A stretch of 64,000 bases of DNA from DATGPD01 sp031423015 (GTDB taxonomy: Bacteria; Planctomycetota; UBA1135; UBA2386), in assembly GCA_031423015.1 (NCBI GenBank), contig JANPER010000019.1, positions 1 through 64,000 on the forward strand. Reading direction: 5' to 3'. Both the position numbers and the translations under genes were made by a program. Positions 35,813 to 42,231 of the stretch are shown here, one piece after another; position 1 is the first letter of the stretch; each line of letters starts with the position of its first letter. Below the pieces are notes generated by a model. That model searched no databases and was not told the origin of the DNA. It worked only from the letters and a program-made list of their open reading frames with translations.

Positions 35813-36619
35813 GTGCTTGGGGCCTTGATCTTGTGGTCTGCCTGCCTGGCGGCGGCCGCGGCCGGCCTCGTGCCCCGGGCGCGCTGGCCCGGCCTCCTTC
35901 TGCTGCTTGGTGCCGTCGCCTGCGCTGCCATCGCGGTCGCGGAGGGCAGCTCGCCCCGCAGCCTGGACATCGTCTTGCAGCACCCTGCCTTCGTCGGCAA
36001 CCAGGTCGAGAGCAAGGACTTCCTGATCGAGACCACCGATGCGCCCGGCTACGCCTGGGGTTTGGCCAGCGCGCTGTTTTGCCTCGTGCTGAGTCTGACG
36101 GCGCTAGCGCAACTGCCGGCGCGGGTGCCGCAGCTCTGGCCATTCCTGCTGGCCTTTGGTGGGATCGCGCTGGCGCTCGCGCTCGAGAAGCTGGCGGCGC
36201 CTGCGGCCGTGGTTGCATTCCGCCTGCACGGCGCCTGCTGGCTGGCGACCATCGTGGCCGCCGTCACGCTGGCGCGCTCTCGCCCGCGCCTGATCGCCTA
36301 CGCCGCGGTCTTGCTGCTCGTGACCACGTTGATCTGGTTGCCAGCCGCCGTGTTCGGCACGCTCGCCACCCACGCGCAGTGGGGCACGAGCCTCGACGTG
36401 CACAGCGTCGAGTTCTGCGCGCACCGTTTGGCGCGCACGCCGCTCACGCTGCAGCCCGGCTCCACCCAGCAGCTCTGGTACCTGGTGTGGGCGCCGCTGC
36501 TGATGGTGTTTCCGCTGGTCACTTGGATCAGCGCGGGCGGCGTGGGGTTCTTGCTCATGATGGCGGAGCGCGAGGGCGGTGAAAGAACGCGCGCGGCGGC
36601 GCGTGGCGTTTCAAGGTGA
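35813..36619 (+). CDS. hypothetical polytopic membrane protein
   Basis: The 268-residue protein has six or so hydrophobic segments, a loop with SLDIVLQHPAFVGNQVESKD between segments 2 and 3, and a C-terminal loop (HSVEFCAHRLARTPLTLQPG) before the last helix and a basic tail. I do not recognise the family. The GTG at 35813 starts directly at the first helix; a TTG at 35777 is also in frame. The 3' third of the gene is duplicated, with a frameshift, at 40513-40788 on the far side of the arsenic island. Confidence 0.6.
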   Translation: MLGALILWSACLAAAAAGLVPRARWPGLLLLLGAVACAAIAVAEGSSPRSLDIVLQHPAFVGNQVESKDFLIETTDAPGYAWGLASALFCLVLSLTALAQLPARVPQLWPFLLAFGGIALALALEKLAAPAAVVAFRLHGACWLATIVAAVTLARSRPRLIAYAAVLLLVTTLIWLPAAVFGTLATHAQWGTSLDVHSVEFCAHRLARTPLTLQPGSTQQLWYLVWAPLLMVFPLVTWISAGGVGFLLMMAEREGGERTRAAARGVSR

Positions 36620-36629
36620 GAGCGGGCGC
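36354..36629 (+). repeat. left boundary repeat of the arsenic island
   Basis: This is the last 265 bp of the membrane protein gene and about 10 bp beyond its stop. It is repeated in the same orientation at 40513-40788, with roughly nine positions in ten identical by eye. The left copy is intact coding sequence; the right copy carries a 1-base insertion and other small indels. Confidence 0.88.
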
Positions 36630-36656
36630 GAGTCCCGCGTCAACCCGTGAAGCCGT

Positions 36657-37682
36657 TCAGCCGTTCGCGGGGAACCAATGCCGCGTGCGATTCGCGAACC
36701 AGACCAACGACAACATCACCGGGACCTCGATCAGGACGCCGACCACGGTCGCCAGCGCCGCACCCGACGACAGCCCGAACAGACCGATCGCGACCGCGAC
36801 CGCGAGCTCGAAGAAGTTCGACGTGCCGATCAACGCGGCCGGCGCGGCGATCGGATGGGCGAGTCGCAGCCAACGTGCCACGGCATAGGTCAAGGCGAAG
36901 ATGCCGTAGCTCTGGATCAGCAGCGGCACGGCGATCATCGCCACGCGTTCGGGCTGCGTGACCAGCGTCTCGGCCTGGAATGCGAACAGCAGCACGACGG
37001 TCAACAACAGGCCCGCGATCGACCACGGCTTCAGAGCGCCGGCCAGCCTCGCGACCGCCGCCTCGCCGCCGCTGTGCAGCAGCCGGCGCCGCGTCACCAT
37101 GCCGGCGATCAACGGCACGACGACGAACAGCAGCACTGACACGAGCAGTGTCGACCACGGGACCTGCACGTCGCTGACGCCGAGCAGGAACGCGGTGATG
37201 GGCGCGAACAGCACGACCATCACGAGGTCGTTCACGGTCACCTGCACGAGCGTGTAGGCCGCGTCGCCCCTGGTCAGCTGGCTCCAGACGAACACCATCG
37301 CCGTGCACGGCGCGACGCCGAGCAGGATCAGGCCAGCGATGTACTGCGTCGCATCCGCGACCGGCACGAGATCCACGAACACGACGCGGAAGAACAGCGC
37401 GCCGAGCGCCGCCATCGTGAACGGCTTGATCAGCCAGTTGACGACCAGCGTCAAGATCAGCCCCTTCGGCTTCCTGCCGACGGCGGCGATGCAGCGCGGT
37501 TCGATCGCGAGCATCATGGGGTAGATCATCACCCAGATCAGCACCGCGACGAGCAGGTTGATGCGCGCGACCTCGAGGTGCGACACGGCCGCGATGGTGT
37601 CGGGCGCCACCCGTCCGAGCAGCACGCCAGCGAGGATCGCGAGGCCGACCCACAGGGACAGGAAGCGTTCGAAGGTACCCAT
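36657..37682 (-). CDS. acr3: ACR3-family arsenite efflux permease
   Basis: The 341-residue protein has ten hydrophobic segments and the ACR3 motifs VLIWVMIYPMMLAIEP, KGLILTLVVNWLIKPFTMAA, LLGVAPCTAMVFVWSQLTRG with the conserved Cys needed for arsenite transport, and ALIGTSNFFELAVAVAIGLF. It exports As(III) from the cytoplasm. It is the promoter-distal gene of the minus-strand arsenic set, 108 bp after arsJ. Confidence 0.95.
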   Translation of the reverse strand: MGTFERFLSLWVGLAILAGVLLGRVAPDTIAAVSHLEVARINLLVAVLIWVMIYPMMLAIEPRCIAAVGRKPKGLILTLVVNWLIKPFTMAALGALFFRVVFVDLVPVADATQYIAGLILLGVAPCTAMVFVWSQLTRGDAAYTLVQVTVNDLVMVVLFAPITAFLLGVSDVQVPWSTLLVSVLLFVVVPLIAGMVTRRRLLHSGGEAAVARLAGALKPWSIAGLLLTVVLLFAFQAETLVTQPERVAMIAVPLLIQSYGIFALTYAVARWLRLAHPIAAPAALIGTSNFFELAVAVAIGLFGLSSGAALATVVGVLIEVPVMLSLVWFANRTRHWFPANG

Positions 37683-37790
37683 GTCGATGACCGACGCCGG
37701 ATGCGGTCACTTCAACCGATCCAGCCACGCGTGTCGCGCAGGATCAAATACAGCCCCAGCAGCTGGATGCTGGTCGGCGCTGCGCCGAAA

Positions 37791-39023
37791 TCACCCCTTG
37801 GGTGCGGCCCGGCTGCGATGGGGATGAGCCCCCGAACGGAGCGGCAGGCTGCACAGCGTCGCGACGACCACCGCAACCGCTGCCCCGATCAGGCATGCCT
37901 GCATGCCTGATCGCCCCCCGCCTGCACCAGCGAAGAGCAGCCCCGAGGCAACGAGTCCTGCGACGCGTCCGACTGCGTTGGCCGCGTAGTAGAAGCCAAC
38001 CTGGAGGGCGACGGCTTCGCCCCCGCGTGCGACAACAAGCCAGCTGTGCAGGCTGCTGTCGACCGCGAAAACGATGCCGTAGACCATGAGCGTCCCCGCC
38101 AGAACCAATCCTGGCGGCAGATCCCCTCCCAGGAGCCAGGCGGCCGTGACAAGCGGCACGAGCAGCGCCCCGGTCCAAACCGCGACGGCGCCGCCACCGG
38201 TTGCAGGGTCCGAGGGTCGCACCAGCATCGGGGCCACTGCCTGGACGATGCCATAGCCGATGACCCAGGCGGCCAGGAACGCGCTCACCGCCGCCTGCGA
38301 CCAACCGGCCTCGGCCACGAGGAACAGCGGCAGAGCCACGGCGAACCATGCATCGCGTGAGCCGAACAGGAACAACCGCGCGGCGGCAAGCCAGTTGAGC
38401 CACGGTTCGTGGGCGAAGATCGCGACGACGCCCGGCTTCTTCTTCGCCTTGCCTGCGGCGGGCGGCAGCGTGACGGCGACGAGCGCAGCGGCCGCCACGA
38501 GCATCAGGGCCAGGGCAAGCATCGAGCCGCGGAACCCGACGCCAGAAAGCAACGCGCCACCAACGAAGAAGCCGATCCCCTTGAGCGCGTTCTTGCTGCC
38601 GGTGAGCAGCGCAACGAGCCGGAAGAGTCCGCCGTGGTCGCCGGCCGGGGCCAGCAGCTTCACGTAGCTCTTGGCGCCGGTCTTGGTGAGGTCCTTGGCC
38701 ACGCCGCTCGCCAACTGAGTGACCATCACGAACGGCAACGTCAACCATGCCGGCTCGACGGTCAGTGCGGCGCAGGCAGCGATCTGCAAGAGCAGGCCCG
38801 CAACCAGCGTCGCCTTGAGTCCAAGTCGCGCGCCGAGGAAGCCGCTGGCGAGGTTGGTGACGACGCCGGCGACTTCGTACGGCAGCAGCACGGCCAGCAA
38901 CTCCACGGGCGAGCGGCCCACGGCGTACAGGTGCAGCAGCACGAGCATGCGCAGCGCCCCGTCGCTGAGCGTGAACGCCCAATAGCCGGCCGTGACGACG
39001 GTGTAGTGCGCTCGCGGTTGCAT
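37791..39023 (-). CDS. arsJ: organoarsenical efflux MFS transporter ArsJ
   Basis: The 410-residue MFS protein has about twelve hydrophobic segments and ArsJ-typical text: HYTVVTAGYWAFTLSDGALR at the N terminus, LYAVGRSPVELLAVLLPYEV, ASGVAKDLTKTGAKSYVKLL and GSKNALKGIGFFVGGALL. ArsJ exports 1-arseno-3-phosphoglycerate made by the neighbouring GAPDH; this unstable compound releases arsenate outside. The start at 39023 leaves 2 bp after the GAPDH stop, so the two are translationally linked. Confidence 0.92.
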   Translation of the reverse strand: MQPRAHYTVVTAGYWAFTLSDGALRMLVLLHLYAVGRSPVELLAVLLPYEVAGVVTNLASGFLGARLGLKATLVAGLLLQIAACAALTVEPAWLTLPFVMVTQLASGVAKDLTKTGAKSYVKLLAPAGDHGGLFRLVALLTGSKNALKGIGFFVGGALLSGVGFRGSMLALALMLVAAAALVAVTLPPAAGKAKKKPGVVAIFAHEPWLNWLAAARLFLFGSRDAWFAVALPLFLVAEAGWSQAAVSAFLAAWVIGYGIVQAVAPMLVRPSDPATGGGAVAVWTGALLVPLVTAAWLLGGDLPPGLVLAGTLMVYGIVFAVDSSLHSWLVVARGGEAVALQVGFYYAANAVGRVAGLVASGLLFAGAGGGRSGMQACLIGAAVAVVVATLCSLPLRSGAHPHRSRAAPKG

Positions 39024-39025
39024 GG

Positions 39026-40036
39026 TCAGGCGCGCAGGGCGGAGGCGATCGCAAGGGCCAGATCCACCATGCGGTTCACATAGCCCCACTCGTTGTCGTA
39101 CCAGGCGAGCACCTTGCCCAACCGGCCATCGACAACCCTTGTGCTCAAGGCATCGACGATCGAACTGCGTGGGTCGCGCGCGAAGTCGGCACTGACCAGC
39201 GGACGGATCTCATAGCCGAGGATCCCGACGAGAGGTCCCTTCGCCGCGGCAGCAGCGAGCAGCCCGTTCACTTCGTCGACCGTCGTGCTGCGCGCCATCT
39301 GAAATGTACAGTCGGTGATCGAGGCGTTGAGCACTGGCGCCCGCACGGCGATGCTGTCGAGCCGACCCTTCAGTTCGGGCACGATCAGGGTCACCGCCGT
39401 CGCAGAGTTCGTCGTCGTCGGGATCAGGTTGACGAGCGCCGAACGGGCACGCCTTGGATCCTTGTCGGTTCGATCGACGACGCTCTGTGTGTTTGTCGGA
39501 TCGTGGATCGTCGTCACGAGACCGCGCTCGATGCCGATCCCGTCGTGGAGAACGCGAACCAGCGGAGCAAGGCAGTTGGTCGTGCACGATGCCGCGGTGA
39601 CCACGTTCTCCACGGCAAAGTCACAGCTGCGATCGTTTACCCCAAACACGAGGTTGGGCACTCCTGGCACCGGATTGGAGACGAGCACGCGGCGCGCTCC
39701 GTTGCGGAAATGCGGCTCGAGCTGGTCGCGCTGCTTGACCCTGCCGCTGCAGTCGACGACCAGGTCCACTTCCAGATCGCGCCATGGCAGAGTGTCCCAG
39801 CCTTCCTGCTGGAGCAACCGCAGCCGCTGCTGACCGATCAACAGGTCGCTACCTTCGGTACCACAGGCTTGCGACCAGCGGCCTTGGGTCGAGTCGAACT
39901 CGAGAAGTAGCGCCAGCGTCGCCGGATCGCCCTTGGGCTCGTTGACTGCGACGACCTGCAACTCCCTCCGGGCCGACGCCGCGCGCAGGAACAACCTGCC
40001 CATGCGGCCGAAACCGTTGATCGCAATGCGTGCCAT
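39026..40036 (-). CDS. ArsJ-associated glyceraldehyde-3-phosphate dehydrogenase
   Basis: The 336-residue protein is a complete GAPDH: NAD motif RIAINGFGRMGRLFLRAA, the catalytic Cys in AASCTTNCLAPLVRVLHDG, HDPTNTQSVVD in place of the canonical GD-R segment, and WYDNEWGYVNRMVDLA near the C terminus. In ars operons with arsJ, GAPDH uses arsenate in place of phosphate to make 1-arseno-3-phosphoglycerate. Its position directly before arsJ, and not with glycolytic genes, supports that role. It is divergent from arsR, with 83 bp between the starts. Confidence 0.92.
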   Translation of the reverse strand: MARIAINGFGRMGRLFLRAASARRELQVVAVNEPKGDPATLALLLEFDSTQGRWSQACGTEGSDLLIGQQRLRLLQQEGWDTLPWRDLEVDLVVDCSGRVKQRDQLEPHFRNGARRVLVSNPVPGVPNLVFGVNDRSCDFAVENVVTAASCTTNCLAPLVRVLHDGIGIERGLVTTIHDPTNTQSVVDRTDKDPRRARSALVNLIPTTTNSATAVTLIVPELKGRLDSIAVRAPVLNASITDCTFQMARSTTVDEVNGLLAAAAAKGPLVGILGYEIRPLVSADFARDPRSSIVDALSTRVVDGRLGKVLAWYDNEWGYVNRMVDLALAIASALRA

Positions 40037-40105
40037 GTGCGTCCTTGCTGCCGGTCGGTGACGACCGCGAGAAGCTCGCGGCTTGTGGTCCGCTCCGGTT
40101 ACTTT

Positions 40106-40121
40106 ATCGTGTCTACACGAT
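40106..40121. promoter_or_regulatory. candidate ArsR operator
   Basis: ATCGTGT and ACACGAT form a perfect inverted repeat with a 2-bp spacer, ending on the second base of the arsR start codon (40120). It lies in the intergenic space between arsR and the GAPDH-arsJ-acr3 set. Such a site would let ArsR repress its own gene by blocking transcription or initiation. A second stem (CCGCGAG/CTCGCGG, 40065-40081) lies in the leader of the divergent transcript. Confidence 0.6.
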
Positions 40122-40461
40122 GAAAGTATCCAAGGCAACTGTTTGCTGCCCGACCGAACTGGCGGGGCCTGACCTGCGCCCCGTGGAGGGCGGTGAAGCC
40201 GACGGAGAGCTCGCGATGCTGACCAAAGCCCTCGGCCACCCGGCCCGGATCCAGATCCTCAGGCTACTTTCGCGCCGCGGCACCTGCGTCTGCGGGCAGA
40301 TTGTCGATGAAGTGGGGCTGGCCCAGTCCACCGTCTCGCAGCACCTCAAGGTGATGAAGGACGCGAAGATCATCCAGGGAGAGATCGCCGGGCCGCGCGT
40401 CTGCTACTGCCTGGATCCCCGCACCCTGCGACGTCTGAAAGCCCTGGTCGGAAGCCTCTAA
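40120..40461 (+). CDS. arsR: ArsR-family arsenic-responsive repressor
   Basis: The 113-residue winged-helix protein has MLTKALGHPARIQILRLLSRRG, a metal-site GTCVCGQI with Cys56 and Cys58 (the place of the E. coli ArsR CVC motif), and the recognition helix in GLAQSTVSQHLKVMKDAKII. Additional thiols, Cys9-Cys10 near the N terminus and Cys95-Cys97 in VCYCLDP near the C terminus, could complete or replace the As(III) site, as in other ArsR subtypes. It is divergent from the GAPDH-arsJ-acr3 genes, which it should repress. Confidence 0.93.
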   Translation: MKVSKATVCCPTELAGPDLRPVEGGEADGELAMLTKALGHPARIQILRLLSRRGTCVCGQIVDEVGLAQSTVSQHLKVMKDAKIIQGEIAGPRVCYCLDPRTLRRLKALVGSL

Positions 40462-40475
40462 CATCGTCCAATTAC

Positions 40476-40489
40476 GATCAATATTGATC
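40476..40489. other. AT-rich palindrome after arsR
   Basis: GATCAATATTGATC is a perfect 14-bp palindrome 14 bp beyond the arsR stop, in a short AT-rich patch that contrasts with the surrounding GC-rich DNA. It resembles a dimeric-repressor site more than a terminator. It lies just inside the right boundary repeat of the island. Confidence 0.5.
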
Positions 40490-40512
40490 TGACCACCTAC
40501 CCTGATTCCTTC

Positions 40513-40788
40513 CTTCGACGCTTGCCACGCGCGCGCAGTGGGGCACTGGCCTCGACGTGCACAGCGTCGAGTTCTGCGCGCACCGTTTGGCGCGCACGCC
40601 GCTCACGCTTGCAGCCCGGCTCGACCGAGCAGCTCTGGTATCTGGTGTGGGCGCCGCTGCTGATGGTGTTTGCGTTGGTCACTTGGATCAGCGCGGGCGG
40701 CGTCGGGTTCTTGCTGCTGATGGCGGAGCGCGAGGGCGGTGGCGGAACGCGCCCGGCGGCGCGTGGCGTTTCAAACTGAGCGCGGGCG
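40513..40788 (+). pseudogene. duplicated 3' fragment of the 35813 membrane protein gene
   Basis: This partial copy of bases 36354-36629 encodes the last loop, last helix and tail (LWYLVWAPLLMVF, WISAGGVGFLLLMAERE). It lacks the 5' two thirds of the gene and has a 1-base insertion (CGCTTGCAG for CGCTGCAG) that breaks the frame. It forms the right boundary of the arsenic island. Confidence 0.88.
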
Positions 40789-40835
40789 TAGCCGTACGTC
40801 ATGCGACGGACATCGGCCTCGGTCGGTGGTGTGTT

Positions 40836-40870
40836 TGACAACACTGACAACATCCGTTATCCAAGTTGTC
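40836..40870. repeat. TGACAACA direct repeats with inverted GTTGTC
   Basis: TGACAACA occurs at 40836 and 40845, and the inverse GTTGTC at 40865-40870, in an AT-richer patch between the boundary repeat and the dispersed repeat. The layout resembles recombinase or repressor half-sites. No protein partner is known. Confidence 0.4.
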
Positions 40871-40878
40871 GTGACGGC

Positions 40879-41055
40879 CTCAGCGCGGCAGAGCCGCAAC
40901 CAACGAGACGCGAGGGCGGCTGCATGAACGGCTCTGCCGCGAGTCGTGGGCCGTAAGACGTAAGCCCAAAGTCCCAGACCGCTGCCAACCTGTCTGACCG
41001 CCTGTCCGCGTTCTGGACTTACGGCTAACAACTTACGGCTCATGACTTTCCACAG
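40879..41055. repeat. dispersed structured repeat, copy 2
   Basis: This is the second copy of the element at 27609-27780. The first half is nearly identical, including the GCGGCAGAGCCG (40885) and CGGCTCTGCCGC (40929) arms and the GCCGTAAGACGTAAGCC segment. The middle is diverged, and the end (ACTTACGGCT...CTTTCCACAG) matches again. No flanking direct repeat is visible here. It abuts the right side of the arsenic island. Confidence 0.85.
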
Positions 41056-41133
41056 CCGAAACATCTTCGCGCTTCGCGAAGATGCTTCGGCTGCGGAACT
41101 CAGAGCCTGAGCAATTGTTGCTCAGGCTCTGAG
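41056..41133. terminator. two strong adjacent hairpins
   Basis: CATCTTCGCG and CGCGAAGATG (41062-41084, loop CTT) extend to CCGAA/TTCGG arms at 41056-41090. Then CTCAGAGCCTGAGCAA and its exact complement (41099-41133, loop TTG) make a 16-bp stem. Neither has a T run. They sit directly before the uracil-DNA glycosylase gene and directly after the dispersed repeat, so they may insulate the gene or belong to the repeat region. Confidence 0.6.
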
Positions 41134-41161
41134 CCCGTTGCTTCGGCTGCTGCCGTCGTCT

Positions 41162-42040
41162 ATGCCGTGCGGGGTGGACGTCACGCGCGCTTGCCGATTG
41201 TGGATGCAGCATGTCGTCGATACGCACGGCGGTGATCTGCCGTTGCGGCCGCCTGGAGACCTGACCATCGGGGCCCCATCGCTCGGCGACGTGGTGGCAG
41301 AGCACGAGGCGTCGGCCCCGCAGCCGACAACGAGCCCGACGTCGCAAGATCGGACGTCGATACGCGCGACGATACCGGCAACCAGTGACGACCGCGTGCC
41401 GGGCGCCGTGGAACCAGCGATGGTTCCCACCGCCGCGGCACCGGTCGCGCCCGCCGCGGCCGACCCGGCGCTTTCCCTCGCGGCCCTGCGCGAACACATC
41501 GGGGTGTGCACCCGGTGCAAACTGTCACACGGCCGCAAGCAGGTCGTGTTCGGCGACGGCAGCCCGCGGGCGCGGGTCATGTTCATCGGCGAAGCGCCAG
41601 GTTTTCACGAGGACCAGCAAGGGCTGCCCTTCGTCGGCGCGGCGGGGCAGCTTCTCGACAAGATCATCGAGAACGCGATGGGCCTGAAGCGCGCCGACAC
41701 CTACATCGCCAACGTCAACAAGTGCCGGCCGCCGGAGAACCGTGAACCGGAGCCCGACGAGGTCGCGGCGTGCCTGCCATTCCTCCGCCAGCAGGTGCAG
41801 ATCATCCGCCCGGCGGTGATCGTCTGTCTCGGGCGGGTGGCCAGCAGCAACCTGCTGGGGACCTCGCTGCCGATGCGCGCCTTGCGTGGCCGCGCGCTGA
41901 CCTACGAAGGGATCCCGGTCGTCGTCACCTGGCACCCCGCTTACCTGCTGCGCACCCCGAGCGCCAAGCGCGAAACCTGGGACGACATCAAGCGGGTCAA
42001 CCGCCTGCTCGGGCTGCCCGAGCGCCCGCCAGTTTCCTGA
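41162..42040 (+). CDS. uracil-DNA glycosylase, family 4-like (iron-sulfur)
   Basis: The protein (292 residues from this ATG; a TTG at 41138 is also in frame) has a disordered Pro/Ala/Thr-rich N-terminal 110 residues and then the catalytic domain: CTRCKLSHGRKQVVFGDG with two Fe-S Cys, the GEAPGFHEDQQGLPFVG active-site motif, NVNKCRPPENREPEPDEVAAC with two more Cys, and the second motif VVTWHPAYLLR. It removes uracil from DNA in base excision repair. The long linker is usual for planctomycete-like members. Confidence 0.92.
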   Translation: MPCGVDVTRACRLWMQHVVDTHGGDLPLRPPGDLTIGAPSLGDVVAEHEASAPQPTTSPTSQDRTSIRATIPATSDDRVPGAVEPAMVPTAAAPVAPAAADPALSLAALREHIGVCTRCKLSHGRKQVVFGDGSPRARVMFIGEAPGFHEDQQGLPFVGAAGQLLDKIIENAMGLKRADTYIANVNKCRPPENREPEPDEVAACLPFLRQQVQIIRPAVIVCLGRVASSNLLGTSLPMRALRGRALTYEGIPVVVTWHPAYLLRTPSAKRETWDDIKRVNRLLGLPERPPVS

Positions 42041-42231
42041 GGTAGCCGCGCGATCCCGCCCATGTTGTTGCTTGACCGTGTTTGCCGACGTCGCTACGGT
42101 CCGCGCCCTCGACCCGCCAGGCCAGCAGCCGCACAAGCTTCACCGCCCGGCCCGCTCTCCCCACACGATCGGCATCCAGCCCCTCGACGCCGCTCGGCAC
42201 TTGTCCTGAACAATCGCATCAGGAACCGCAA

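Noticed and set aside
37683..37790. A residual arsC or other arsenic gene between acr3 and arsJ
   Set aside because: Only a 20-30 codon open tail is readable, with no recognisable motif, so no gene is called.
39026..40036. A glycolytic GAPDH
   Set aside because: It could act in glycolysis, but its direct coupling to arsJ and divergence from arsR fit the arsenic role better.
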